The notes: generated from the sequence alone by a model not told the origin. A stretch of DNA of 64,000 bases from Heligmosomoides polygyrus polygyrus (GCA_947396885.1 OX377202.1:5642001-5706000), one strand, 5' to 3'; counted from the stretch's first letter, positions 51,980-63,341 are shown. Numbers and translations are program-made.

Positions 51980-52805
51980 GGAAGACCGGCGCTATCCGAC
52001 TATGGGGGGAGCAGAGATTTGGCGGAAAAAATATAGGTTATTAAATAATTATATAAGAAATCTAAAAACACCCTTTTCCCGAAAATGAGCGCTATGACAT
52101 TGAGCAGAGGTTCACCGCCGCATACCGTTGCGTACACACGTGATGTATAGCTCTTGGTCTTCCAGCGCTATGTTGTTATATTAAACTCTAATTTTATTTC
52201 GTTAGATTGTAGGATTCCGGAAAAAGCGTGAGTGTTTTTAAATTCCTAATATGATTATCTAATTAGCTATATACTTTTTCGCCAAATCTATGCACCCACC
52301 ATATTCTCATAGCGCTCGAAGACCATCGCTACAGTGACTCGGGAACTTAGCGGTATACTGCAGGTGAATGCAGATGACGATTTAAGATCCAGGGTGTGGA
52401 TATTTTGAGTATTAATTGCTCTAACGGGTCACACCCTAAAATTCTTTGTGTACGCAGATGCTGAAATCGTTCCCATCAGGTCGTTCCCCAAATTTTCTTT
52501 TAATGGTTACTAATTGTTCCTCTACTCTTTCCGCATTATCGTATCAATAATTTATATTAAACAAATGAGCGCATTGCAGACTAAAGGGGGGGGGGGGCGA
52601 GTGGGTTCTGTGCGCCCCTCCTAGCGTCTCTTCATAGTCTGCGACGAGAGCTACTGTACAAGGACATTAAGTAATTTCTAGCACTCGCTTACCTTTATTC
52701 CCGATGTTTGTCCTCTCACAACTTCTTTTTAGGCCAGAAATCGTTCCCATCAGGTCGTTCCCCAAATTTTCTTTTAATGGTTACTAACCATGTTTTCACC
52801 GTCCT
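51980..52805. other. unassigned, with an internal 43-bp direct repeat
   Basis: GAAATCGTTCCCATCAGGTCGTTCCCC followed by AAATTTTC occurs at about 52,461 and again at 52,738. Otherwise AT-rich. Confidence 0.4.
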
Positions 52806-52855
52806 GGGGCCGGATTCATCCAAGTTACTGCAGTAACTTTGATGAATCCAACCCC
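52806..52855. mobile_element. minimal 50-bp GGATTCATC-family palindrome
   Basis: GGGGCCGGATTCATCCAAGT and ACTTTGATGAATCCAACCCC meet at a TACTGCAGTA centre. CTG flanks the GGGCC/CCC ends. Confidence 0.7.
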
Positions 52856-52871
52856 TGAAGGACAAGGCTAA

Positions 52872-53075
52872 GGAACTGTTCATACTTCGCGACAAGAGCG
52901 ACTCGTCGCCCGTGAAAAACATGCATATCGATCAAAAGCGAGCTCGCGCTGCCGAAAAGTGTTCATACTCGAGCGCCGGCGCTGTTGCTCCAGTCGCTGC
53001 TGTCGCCTGTTCACAGTTCCGCGCGCCGCGCTCTCGTTGCTCTTGTCGCTGCTATCGCGAAGTGTGAACAGGCTC
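52872..53075. mobile_element. PIF/Harbinger-like MITE, GCGACA subfamily
   Basis: GGAACTGTTCATACTTCGCG and CGCGAAGTGTGAACAGGCTC with TAA on both sides (52,869-52,871; 53,076-53,078). Confidence 0.8.
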
Positions 53076-53811
53076 TAAGCATTGAAAAGCGACCTGGCTG
53101 GACTGCGCGCTCCAATGAGACGGTGCAGTACGGCTGCCGACCTTTAAAGACCGACTATGGTTTGCGCCACTTAACGATCCTCGTAGTAGGGTTACCTAGC
53201 CAGCTTGAACTGCACTCTGTTTCTGCTTTTTTTCGGGAGAAGTAAGAGGATGAACAGCCCGACCAACAAAGCACACTGTTTGGCAGAAGATCGTGTTTTC
53301 AGCCCTTCCTGTTATGGCAAATGATGTCCAACGTTAGGAACCTATAAACATGCATTGAGGCGTGCTAATAGTTCTACGTAGCGGGACAAACACATTCTAA
53401 TTCGATCTCATCTTTTGCTTTTGAATTCCTTCTGCTTTCTATCAATTGCAAATGGAGTCTTTCTCACTTCTGAGCGGTATATTCCATTTTATATTGACTT
53501 CAAGCGTTTAGATGCTAAGTTTTGACAATGGCGGCGTGTTCGATGCGACCTGGTCACTTTTGGCACTTTTCTCAAGCAGAATATCAATGCTAGAAACAGA
53601 GATCTGACCACAAAAAGACTTGTTGAAACGACCGTTCACAATGCCGTTAACATGTCTTCTGCAACAAAACTTTACATCCCTGTTGTCCAGCGGATTGAGA
53701 CGGTTGGGTAAGCTTACCCTGGCGATTACCGATCGGGGTTAGGGAATTAATGTCACACTTGTCTGGGAAGGATCAGGAACATCGACCCATTCATTGACAC
53801 TAATACGATTT
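53076..53811. other. no assignable feature
   Basis: No recognised repeat or frame. TTGTCTGGGAAGGATCAGG near 53,759 may be a scrap of SINE-1. Confidence 0.3.
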
Positions 53812-54160
53812 CGGCGAACACACCACCGAATGGTTACCGTATCCTTTAGGCGTCAGAAAAGCGCGTTCGTGCAGTTACACACAACTGCTACCAGTGCTTC
53901 ATAGACGATGACGTCGCCCAGCGTGCCTAGGAGTTCAGTAGACGTGCCCTACACGTCACCCAGCATGCCTAGGAGTTCAGTAGACACACCGAACACGTCG
54001 TCCTAGGCACGCTGGGCGACGTGTTCGGCACATCTACTGAACTGCTAGGTACGCTGAGCGACGTATTCGTCTATGAAGCACTGGTAGCGGATGTGTGTAA
54101 TTGCACGAACGCGCTTTTCTGATGCCTAAAGGATACGGTAACCATTCGGTAGTGTTCGTT
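53812..54160. repeat. large palindrome with internal repeats
   Basis: Arms of ~100 bp: ACCGAATGGTTACCGTATCC ... GTGCTTCATAGACGATGACG on the left and its inverse (GTCTATGAAGCACTGGTAGC ... GGATACGGTAACCATTCGGT) on the right. Between them GCGTGCCTAGGAGTTCAGTA occurs twice in direct order and then inverted. Confidence 0.8.
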
Positions 54161-54164
54161 GACG

Positions 54165-54245
54165 GTGCGATTGATTCGCACTTAGGCGGACGCTCTGAGT
54201 CATCGCCCCGACCAATGGCGCGCGGCCGATGGCTCATACTGTCTG
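54165..54245 (+). repeat. dispersed repeat R-54, copy 1
   Basis: GCGATTGATTCGCACTTAGG, CGGACGCTCTGAGTCATCGC and CCAATGGCGCGCGGCCG recur inverted at 55,140-55,245. Confidence 0.7.
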
Positions 54246-55139
54246 AGGTCCTCTAGCGATATACAGCAGGTACAGCTGAAACCGTGGTGAGAAAGCGTTC
54301 TTTCAGTTGTTTTATATTCCGAAGAGGAGTACGCATGGCCTCTAAGCACTTGTGAACAGTACCCTTTCACTCGTGTTGTATTCTGTTCTCGACTCTAGGC
54401 TATATCTATCAGGATTTTGTAGAAGTAGAGTAGAATCATGATCCATCTATCATGATTTAGGAAACAAAAAATGCTCAGTATAATGAAGAACAGGAGCTCC
54501 GTATTTGTACACATGCAGTAGTTAGGCAGTCCTGAAAGCTACACAAAAGGTCCTATAGGAGCTAGTGTCTTGCAGATCAATAAAACCTTCCATAATCCAA
54601 AGACAATAAGTGGTGCTCCCTCGTTTTAAGAACTTTAACCACATTTGCTCACGAATTCACTGATTTCTTGGCCTTCCATATGGGACTAGCCGTAGTTAAA
54701 ACTTTATGACTCATTTTCTGGTTGGCAACACATGGAGGTTGGATCTTCCCGAAGTGAAAGGAAATAATAAAAAAGCAGGAATCTGTTTTGGCACCTCAGG
54801 AAACAAATGCACTGTGGACTAGATAAGGCTATTAGTAGCATGGGTGCTTGTGCTATTGCATTCGCGAATGAACGCCTTTTCTGCCCAATATATCAAGAGT
54901 GCTCTCACTATCACCCGCTTCTTGACGAAAACTGAGGTGAGGAATAGGTAGAGGATGGACTGAAGATTAGCAGGGCTACTACTTTCCCAATCTGCACTTC
55001 AAAACTAAGGACGCAATTTGTTTATAATGACGTTTTGCACAGTTTTCGCCACTGCCATCGTAAAATAACTGACTATAATGACTTTACTTCACGCAGTTCT
55101 CCTCAATGCAGCTTATCCGGACTCCCATACCCTCCGTGT
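54246..55139. other. no assignable feature
   Basis: AT-rich unique-looking sequence, no convincing frame. Confidence 0.35.
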
Positions 55140-55239
55140 GGATGCGGACGTGTGAGTCATCCGGCTGCCGGCCGGCCGCGCGCCATTGGTCGGAGCGATG
55201 ACTCAGAGCGTCCGCCTAAGTGCGAATCAATCGCACCTT
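55140..55239 (-). repeat. dispersed repeat R-54, copy 2 (inverted)
   Basis: CGCGCGCCATTGGTCGGAGC, GATGACTCAGAGCGTCCGCC and TAAGTGCGAATCAATCGC: inverse of copy 1, ~0.9 kb away. Confidence 0.7.
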
Positions 55240-55352
55240 CGTTGACAGGCCACTTAAAGTCATTCTGTAGGCCAGACATGCATTCAATTTCCCTCCACGA
55301 CACCTCAACAAAGTTGAATGCGCGGCGTATCCCAAAGAAGAATTGATCACTT
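55240..55352 (+). mobile_element. SINE-1 3' fragment, diverged
   Basis: AAGTCATTCTGTAGGCCAGA and GTTGAATGCGCGGCGTATCC keep the SINE-1 3' order. Confidence 0.6.
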
Positions 55353-55521
55353 GATCTTCATATTTAACAATGGCTGCTATTACTGAACGTTTGTTGTAAT
55401 AGCAACATGAGTTCCTGGATGGAAGAACGAAGAAAAATGTCCTGATATTCAATGGTAAACATATTGCAGCAGTCCCTCTTGTCTTACAAGTGTCTGATAT
55501 CAGCTGCTGTCCTTTTCCTGT

Positions 55522-56330
55522 TCAGTCAGTCACGATACTCGCGTCTAAAGCCACACAAGTAGGGACGAGTTTTCCGGGGCGGGGTTGGACGAGTTCTCGC
55601 ATCTTGTGTAGGCGGTCGTCGCGGGACCCAACAAGTCCTCCAATCAATGACCGAGGATTAGATGGACAGTTGCCAGCTTTCACACAACATTCTCTCAAAG
55701 GTCTTCGAGCACTTGACCACAACAGTGGTGTTTGTGTACAAACCTCTAGAGTTATGGTACTAATTGGAGGAGGCAGGTGTGCAAAAACGCCCAAAGTTGG
55801 CTCAGATCACTCCACCGAATAGAACAGTTCCATTGCTACCACTGAATACCTTGATGCAGCCATTGGACTTGTTGAGCAAATTCCAAGGAAAGGTGAATTG
55901 TCCCATCCACCTTTCCGGGCCAACCTCGCCCCATGTCATGGACCTCCAACTTCATACGCTTCTGCGCATCGTCATCCTCTGGATTGGAGCCCCACCAACT
56001 AGGAGAGCGCCGATTCAGCGAGGACTTCAATAATCACGGTAGATTTATGTGGATATTAGGTGATCCATAGTCAATAAGGCATGATCATCAGGAAATAGAC
56101 GTAGGTTCAATGTTCGGCGAGCAAAGAAGAGCCGTTCTTGAGCAGTTCTTCAAGAAACAGCTGTCAGCTGTGCTGTAAAATGACTTGTGGTGGTGGTTTT
56201 TGGACGACTTTTGATTCTCTTTGTTCAACCTCGTCAGCATCACATAGTGTCCGTGCTGTAAGTATGTCCAGACCGCTTCTAATAGGATTCTGTAGCTCCG
56301 TGGAGTCACCAAACCTGTAGGGGCGCATCG
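55522..56330 (-). pseudogene. unrecognised coding-like fragments
   Basis: Three minus-strand stretches read like protein but in different frames and with stops. One lies at about 56,330-56,110 (TPDFSMRPYRFGDSTELQNP, DILTARTLCDADEVEQRESK, LFLEELLKNGSSLLAEH). The second is at 56,030-55,836 (WWGSNPEDDDAQKRMKLEVH). The third is at 55,794-55,522 (TLEVCTQTPLLWSSARRPLR, GSRDDRLHKMRELVQPRPGK). I recognise none of them. They may be remains of one gene or exons with unseen splice sites. Confidence 0.3.
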
Positions 56331-57225
56331 AGAAGTCAGGAGTTTCAACGGTTCATGTGGCTTTGGCACAGCTAACTAGATTACGTATAATTCAAAAGCA
56401 GTAATTTGGACCACATTCTTTGATGGTATTTAAAAAATATGGCGTCATCACTGTAGTTCAGGTGTGTGTGTGTATTGCGTACAATTCCGTTTTCTGACGC
56501 CTGATTTGGTTACGGTAGCCTGTTTGTACGCCGCTGCTAGTGCTGCTCTAGTGCGCGTTTTCGCCTGTTGAAGTCTGTCAGACTTTTCCTCCCACTAAAC
56601 TTGGTTTGCGCCTACACTTTACTTCCACTGAGATGTGATTGCGTGGTCTAACGTATCCTTATAAGATCTGGGTTGAATATCAATCGGATTAGTACGACTA
56701 TTCCAACAAATCCTATCCCTCCACATATGACGAGGCCATCCGTGCGGCTTCACGTGAGTCCAGGCAAAATTAAATGCCGTCAAGCGGTATCCAGAGAGTC
56801 AAGACGTTGGAGGGGCTCCTGACATGAAGCCCTGCCCGTGGGTTACTGTAAGAGCATGTACGGTTGGGTGATGATGTGGAGGCATGAGGAGTGGATGCTA
56901 CACGGCCTTTTTTAATTTTAGAAGGAATGTGGACACTAGTCTATCTATGTCCGTCACCTTTTCGGGGCACGCGCCATTTCTCTTGAACTTCTCTCGAACT
57001 GGTTCTTCGTTCTCCCAGTGCATTCCACTTGCGCCTGCTGGTTGGTGTCTCTTGGTATGGTCTTCCGTTCCTCGCATTTCCAAGAGACTTTGGATGGGAT
57101 TTCCTCTAAGTTAACGACGAATGCTCGATTATCTACCGTCGACCTTCTATCTCTCTAATCTGCTCCCGAAGTCCTCCTTTCTGTGCTTTTTCCATGCATT
57201 CCATAGTACTCTCCGTCTGTTCCAG
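56331..57225. other. no assignable feature
   Basis: Leads into the polypyrimidine tract before the exon at 57,226. No recognised repeat. Confidence 0.3.
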
Positions 57226-57237
57226 GCCAACCCAGCG

Positions 57238-60200
57238 ATGGCGTTCCGCGGAGGCGGCAACTCTGTTTCCATTCATGGTGAGTTCGGCTCGTGCATTTGC
57301 AATTCCATCGACACAATCGATGCCCAAACAGATTGAGATTAGTGGCGGCGAACGAACGTACGGGTCGTGATGTCGATTTGTTCGCGTGTTTTGTTTTTTC
57401 GTTCGATTTATCTCGATTTAGCGCCGCGCGCCTCTGTCCGAATCAGGGATTTAATTCGCAAACAATCGAACATCAAACACACCCGAATATCGCTGAAAAA
57501 CAGGGGTAAAAACGTCTCGCGAATCGGGAGCAGTGTAGCGTAATGTACTAGTAGCACTCAGTGCGGAAGGTTTCGTGCTGGCCACCGATTTCTGTGTCTT
57601 TAAAGCTCGGCTTATGACCTCGCTGGCTCAATTTTGCGCACATTTTTAGACCCTCTCATCTGCAGAGGGCAATATTGTGTCAATTTCTATGATTTCTTTG
57701 ACATTGACAAGCGATTCAAGAGGCTGTGCTTTTGCTGCTTTTACATTCACTGTGAGGTTTTCATACTTTATTTCTATATTTCACTCTTTGGACCTATCCT
57801 AGTCACTCGTCGATACACTTACAACTGAAAAAAACCCGTCCGAGTTGTCCGGTGCGCAACGCTCACATCCGCACGACTCAAACTTGGTTCTTATTAGCCT
57901 TGCAAAGCCCTTACTACAGGCTCTATACGTTGGAGCCAGGGATGAAGGACATTAACGACGCTAAGATGCTGTATGAGATTTTCTGCCCATCAGAACCCCC
58001 ACCCCTCCCGACCCTATTTGCGCCGGAGAAGCATGCAAGCAAATATCACTAGCTGCAGCGACTGATTAGCAGAGGAATAGGCAACTCGGTCCCGTAACGA
58101 TTTCCCTTAATTTCACTCCGAAACTACGGTGGACAACTCAGACGGTTTTTTTCCGGTTGTATGTTTATCAAACACAATCCTAGTAGGGGGGGGGGGTAAT
58201 CATCTAAAAAGTATGTAAAAAATCGACTTGCGACCTACCGAGCGACTCCTGGAGAACTCGATAGATCCTAAAAGAAAAGAAAAAACGAGCGAACAAACAA
58301 AAAATCAAATCGCCGTGGCTTTAAACCAAAGAGCGACGCAATGGAGGAAGCCGCGTGCTGACTACCACCTGATAGGTTAGAACCAGGATGTAACATGGTG
58401 GGGAGGGCGCGTGAAGCCGCATGCCGCGTATTGACCGCCGCCTGACATGTTATAACCAGGATCTAACATGGTGAGGAGGGCACATAACCTTGCCTGCTTA
58501 CAACAGCGGCGAAAACAAATGTAATTTTTCTTTTTTTTCTTCGGAAATTTTCCACATTTATGTCCTATCGTGTTCTCCAGGAGCCGCTCGGTAAGTCTAA
58601 AGTCGATTTGTTAGTACTCTTAGGTATGTGCTCCCCCAACTAGGATAGATCCCATTCTTTTATATTTTTTCTACTTCATTTTATACTCGGCCGCTTGAAA
58701 GTGTAGTCGGGAGGAAGGGCTGGCTGCTGTCGCGTGCTTCACGATTCAAGGTCTTGGTTCAGATTTCCCGCCGGACCAACCAAGTCTCCCACCCCTCCAG
58801 GACTGCGATTTGGTGTCTGACTTGTCTTGAAAGAATAAAAAACTGTTTTGTCCGTCGGCTAGGTGCTAAAAGGCATTGCATAGTAGACATTGTATCCGGC
58901 GTCAATTCGGATAGTTCAAATTAATTTTTTTCCGTCGTTTTTTTTTTCGAATTCGGTTAAAAGAATTGCGAATATACTTTCGAAAATCCGGATGTTGGGA
59001 TGATTTAGATAAGAGTGCATTCAACAAGAAGAATTCTAAATGATCGAAACAGCGGATTCATCCTTGGATCTCACATAGGATATTGGAATCGGTTAGTACA
59101 TCAGTTCAGTTATCTGAACTACTCGAAAATTCGATCTGGAGACAAACACTCCACTCTGAATCGTCTTAAGATCCGGGTTTTTCAAAAAATTCCATTGTTC
59201 GCTCGATGCTTTCAACAAATAAAGGTATATGTCGCGTAGGTGAGCAGCATTGGTAGGTGAGAGCGCCTACCAATCAGACCACATTGAATGGGCATGCCAT
59301 ACAGACAGAGCATGTACAGTTGGTACCCTGATGGGAAAGTATGTGTTCGGTCTGTGCTCTGTTTGGTTATCATTGGCTGGCGCGGTCCCATCTAACAATG
59401 CTGCTCACCTACGCAACATGTACCCAAAAAACGACGGACCCGAATCATCCTAATCGCCTTCGGATCCATGTCTAATGCAGAGGCCGTATACGCACTCAAA
59501 TTGTCTTCATCATATCTCGTAGAAGTTGAATGCGTGGCGCATCCCGCAGAGAGATTGACAAAAGCTATTTGTACTTCCACAACTCCATAAATCGAGGTGA
59601 GGTCGGGGAAAAATGTCTCCGAAATCTTTATTCAGGCGATTATTTGAGGTCGCGATACGAATATGATATCCGTTTTTGAAACTTCAACCGATTACGGCAG
59701 GTTACCATAGGTGCAGGTCTAGTTCAGGATCTTGAAATTCACAAAGACTTTTTCCGGAGAGTGTTGTCTGATGTTCCGATCAAGAATCTGTCATTCATTT
59801 TTAAAATAGCAGTTTGTTGTGCACTACTTTCAACGCAGAAGGTTGATAATTAAGTCATAAGCTCAAAAAAGTATAGGTACCGGATGGCGTTAATCAATTT
59901 TTTGAATGCGCCATGCATTCTACTTCTGCGGCATGTCATGGAGGCTTTTTATTTGTTTGTTACATGACCACGGGCGCGTGTAGCGCAGTCGGAGGAGGCG
60001 CCGGCTGTCGCATGCACCCGATACCAGGTTCCTGGTTCGGATTTCCCGCCCAGGCCAGCCAAGCCTTCCATCCCTCCGGGGTCGGTGGATTGGTACCGGA
60101 CTTGTCTGGGAAGGATAGATAGAGCTGACTTGTTCATCGGCTGGCCACCGCAAGTCATTGTATGGCCAAATACGCATTCATGTCGCCTCCACGACATCCC

Positions 60201-62060
60201 GTAGGCTGGCGCATCCCAGAAGGGATTGAGTAACGCCGTCCTTTATCCTTTATCCTTTATCCTATGACCACATGCACGACTAATAATAGGCAATCAATAC
60301 AAAGTGCGGACAAACGAAGAACAGACGACAAACATTCCAAGCATGAGTACTATCAATCGATAAAATTCATTCCGATTCAAATGGGATCAAGCAGGATACA
60401 AGCAATCCAACGTCTTCGACAACAACAAAAAACTGAAATGGACCGGCTCAGAAATCTTATTACTTGTCTTGATTACTTCTGACCCGGACTTCGATTTGCG
60501 CCGCCGAGCTCAGGGATAAATAAGTGTTTTCCCAGACAGCTCTGGAACCACTTCACCGGAGGGATGAAAGGCTTGGCCTGGGCGGGAAACCCGAACCAAG
60601 AACCTCGAATCGGCGCACGATAGCCGGCGTCTCTTCCTACTGTGCTACCACGCGCCCAAATTTAAAAATAGAACATAGGTAAAAAAGACGATGCGGATCA
60701 ATCCTAGTGGGTACGGGCACTTCATTTTGCGGTCTTGTTGACAACGAGGACACTGAGCTGGCCTACGAAAAGCCACTGTGATTGCATTTGTTTCGCTTTT
60801 CTAGTTCTTTCGGTACTCTCCCCTCCCCCTCAACTAGGACAGATCCAACGATCTGTTGCATTTTGAGTGAACGAAGCGGCAAATATAGTGTGATTCATTG
60901 ATTCATTGCTAAACAATTACGCTGTCTTGCTACACTGATTTCTGTAGAATGTCTTCTTGAGCAGCAATAGAATACAAATTTCAAGCCGGTTTTCGTAGGA
61001 AGAACTGATTTCGCAATTCCAATGTGTTCAATCGACTGCTCTCTTAGCAAAGTGTCTTACAAAATTCACTTTAGCTGACGTTTCAGCGTCGTCGTTTGCA
61101 TTCTTTGGAGCATGTGTGGTTTTGAAAGGCTATTTTATCTTGCGAAATCACGTTCTCAAAGAAAAATGTTTCCAGCCTGAATAGTGAAGCAACGAGGTAA
61201 CTAGGGTGTGATCTGTCCAGTCTCGACTTTCAATAAAACCTTTGACTGATGTTTTTTTGAGCTGGTTGTCAAGGTTGTTATCACGTTTATCCAACTTGGT
61301 TTACGTTTCGGCGATCTCACCTTCGTCCGAGCCGAAAAGTCGTAAACGTTTATGAAAGTGTCCTCCCAAACACCATTTCCCTTTGCTTCTTAGGAATGAA
61401 GATATGACTTCCAGAACTCATTTGTGAGAACGATTTATTGTGCAGCATCATATGTTGTCCATATTGTTAAGGCTCCTTGCGTAGTCACAGAGTTTGGACC
61501 GGAATAACTACGGTTTACTGCGTTGAATTACAGTATTGTATGACAGTCTGCCTTTTCTAAACTATTATGTATCCTCCTGAGTTCCAAGAAACTTCATGAA
61601 TTGTGTTCCTCTTTCTATTTTGAGATTTTTCTTCATTTTATGCGTGGGCATCGCTATAAAAATGTAATTGATTCAATAGCCGCGTTCATCCATTGACATT
61701 GCCGCATTCACCTGTTTCCCTTCACAGAAATGGAGAACGCGGCCAAAGGCTGAGTTTGATTTTCTTTCTGAAAACTTATACAAGTTTCCTTTTCTTAGTG
61801 TGGTGTGCTTTCCAGGATACAAAGGTCCAACGTCAAGCTTTAACGGAGCGCCACCACCACAACACACATTCGGGGCTTCAACAACGGGTTCGTGTTTAAT
61901 TTTACGCTTAAAGTGGTTCTTTCGTTCATTTATACACCTATTTTCTTTGTTTGACATTTCATATTTTCTGTTATAGGATTCGCTGGGCCGGCAAACCTCA
62001 ACGGCGGATACGGGTATACCAAAAACATGCAGTCACCAACGACCTTTGGACGCGGTCAAG
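57238..62060 (+). CDS. probable host gene, first three coding exons (Gly-rich N-terminus)
   Basis: Exon A (57,226-57,277) follows a polypyrimidine tract ending TCTGTTCCAG and holds ATG at 57,238. It reads MAFRGGGNSVSIH and stops at a perfect donor, CATG|GTGAGT. Exon B (61,816-61,887) follows TGTGCTTTCCAG and reads GYKGPTSSFNGAPPPQHTFG then ASTT, with donor GG|GTTCGT. Exon C (61,977-62,060) follows TTTTCTGTTATAG and reads GFAGPANLNGGYGYTKNMQS then PTTFGRGQ, with donor AAG|GTAAGT. Every junction is phase 1 and completes a Gly codon, and no stop occurs in the spliced frame. The 4.5-kb first intron is full of MITEs and SINEs, the second is only 89 bp. The peptide is Gly/Pro/Ser/Thr-rich, probably disordered, like the ends of RNA-binding proteins. 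I do not recognise the gene, and it continues past 62,060. Confidence 0.65.
58171..58652. mobile_element. hAT-like MITE, copy c, in host intron
   Basis: A degraded left end AACACAATCCTAGTAGGGGG and a good right end CCAACTAGGATAGATCC, with AAGTATGTAAAAAATCGACT mirrored by AGTCGATTTGTTAGTACTCT. Confidence 0.7.
58693..58880 (+). mobile_element. SINE-1 5' half, diverged
   Basis: GTGTAGTCGGGAGGAAGGGC, GGTCTTGGTTCAGATTTCCC and TTGTCTTGAAAGAATAAAAA. Confidence 0.6.
59224..59424. mobile_element. MITE-2, complete copy
   Basis: GGTATATGTCGCGTAGGTGA through CCTACGCAACATGTACC. The ends are a ~40-bp inverted repeat (GAGCAGCATTGGTAGGTGAG / CCCATCTAACAATGCTGCTC), with ACCAATCAGACCAC and TTGGTTATCATTGGCTGGCG inside. 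Reference copy for the family. Confidence 0.8.
59470..59580 (+). mobile_element. SINE-1 3' fragment
   Basis: GTATACGCACTCAAATTGTC and GTTGAATGCGTGGCGCATCC. Confidence 0.65.
59581..59884. repeat. GTGCTGATCAC-family remnant
   Basis: GGCGATTATTTGAGGTCGCG and ATATCCGTTTTTGAAAC with TTACGGCAGGTTACCATAGG resemble the repeat at 63.4 kb. Confidence 0.45.
59885..59946 (-). mobile_element. SINE-1 3' fragment, target of a later SINE-1
   Basis: GGATGGCGTTAATCAATTTT and GCGCCATGCATTCTACTTCT. It ends 25 bp before a complete SINE-1. Confidence 0.6.
59972..60263 (+). mobile_element. SINE-1, full length with 8-bp target duplication
   Basis: ATGACCAC at 59,964-59,971 and 60,264-60,271. The body starts GGGCGCGTGTAGCGCAGTCG and ends with three CCTTTAT units. 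A deletion removes the GAAGTAGAATGC block (CCCGTAGGCTGGCGCATCCC). Confidence 0.92.
60522..60660 (-). mobile_element. SINE-1 5' half
   Basis: GGCTTGGCCTGGGCGGGAAA, CCGAACCAAGAACCTCG and GTGCTACCACGCGCCC. Confidence 0.7.
60695..60846. mobile_element. hAT-like MITE, short copy e
   Basis: GGATCAATCCTAGTGGGTAC and CCTCAACTAGGACAGATCC. It is ~150 bp, much shorter than the other copies. Confidence 0.6.
60847..61202. other. no assignable feature
   Basis: Intronic sequence without a recognised repeat. Confidence 0.35.
61203..61385 (+). repeat. PLE 2 terminal repeat fragment in host intron
   Basis: CTCGACTTTCAATAAAACCT, GAGCTGGTTGTCAAGGTTGT, TTACGTTTCGGCGATCTCAC and CCTCCCAAACACCATTTCCC follow the order of 1,567-1,745. 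Confidence 0.75.
61386..61815. other. end of host intron 1, nothing recognised
   Basis: AT-rich and ends in the CTTTCCAG acceptor before exon B. Confidence 0.4.
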
Positions 62061-62123
62061 GTAAGTGGACGGTAGGTATGAAAGACTCGTCGATAAACTT
62101 ACAATCGGGAAAAAAGACTTACC

Positions 62124-62621
62124 GGATCTATCCTAGTCCGGGGGCACATAACTAAAAGGTATTATATGTAACAAATTCACTTGAGACTTACCGAGCGACT
62201 CCTACAGAACAACACAGGACCCTAAACAAGAAAAACTCACAAAAAAAAAAACGAAAATTACATTTGTTGAGGTTGTAAGCCGGCAAAGTTGTGTGTCCTC
62301 CTCACCATGTTGGATCCTTGTTATAACATGTCAAGCGGCGGTCAGCACGCGGCATGCGGCTTCATGTGCCCTATTCTCCATGTTAGATCCTGGTTATAAC
62401 ATGTCAGCCGGTCGTGAGCACGCGGCATACTTTTATTCCGTCGCTCTTTGCCCGCCGAGACGGCTGTAAACCGCGGCGATTTTTTATTTTTTGTTTGTTC
62501 GTTCGTTTTTGGTTTCTTTTAGGTTCCAACTCGTTCTCTAGGAGCCGCACAGTAAGTACCAATCCATTTTGTCACCTGCTTTTTAATTATGTGTCCCCTT
62601 CCCCTGGACTAGGATAGATCC
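62124..62621. mobile_element. hAT-like MITE, copy d, exact 8-bp target duplication
   Basis: GGATCTATCCTAGTCCGGGG and CTGGACTAGGATAGATCC, flanked by GACTTACC at 62,116-62,123 and 62,622-62,629. The 8-bp duplication points to hAT (or another 8-bp-TSD superfamily). It lies in the intron after exon C. Confidence 0.9.
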
Positions 62622-62924
62622 GACTTACCATTAGTGCCAATTCTGCGGTGTGCTACGTCTACTGCCAAATAATTCAAAAGAGGATTTCTTGGGATTCCAG
62701 TACTCCTGTTGCTTTGTTCACAGGTTTCGTATTTTTGCGCTTAATGATTTACTATACCGCCTTTGCTCTATTGATGATGAACTTTGGGAAATGATTTAGA
62801 CATGATTAGCGATTGCATGGTCTCGAACGATTGCTTATGAGGGAGGTCAACGAAGTGACCGTGGAGATTCTTCAAGCGACCAATATGGTATTGTACATAG
62901 AGCTTTGTCTGGGAAGCGCCATAG

Positions 62925-63260
62925 CGAATTCTAAATTTTCTGCGGATCTCTGGATAGGCCAAAAAATGGCTAACAACTGTAGCGCTTCAGTGCCGGCTGA
63001 TAAAGCAAAATCGATGGCTGGAATGGCCTTGTCGTGGTCAGAAATTATCCTGCACAAGGTTTCGAGCTTCAATCGCCTTAGTACATAGGATCTGACACGA
63101 CTGAAACTATGATTGAAGCTCTGAACCTTTTGCAGGATAATTTCTGACCACGACAAGGCCATTCCAGGCGTCGGGTTTGCCTCATCAGTCGGCACTGAAG
63201 CGCTACAGTTCTTAGCCATTTTTGGCCTATCCGTAGGTCCGCAGAAAATCTAGAAACCAC
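62925..63260. repeat. palindromic FB-2-family element
   Basis: Left arm TTCTAAATTTTCTGCGGATC ... GGCCTTGTCGTGGTCAGAAA; right arm is its inverse (TTTCTGACCACGACAAGGCC ... GTCCGCAGAAAATCTAGAA). The arms of ~150 bp meet near 63,090. Arm sequence resembles 45.2 and 48.1 kb. Confidence 0.75.
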
Positions 63261-63341
63261 TACGGTGCTTCCAAAACAAAGCTTTACAGGCACTATTGTA
63301 CTTTACGGACTCCAGAGGAAGAGGAGGGGTCGAAAAAAATT

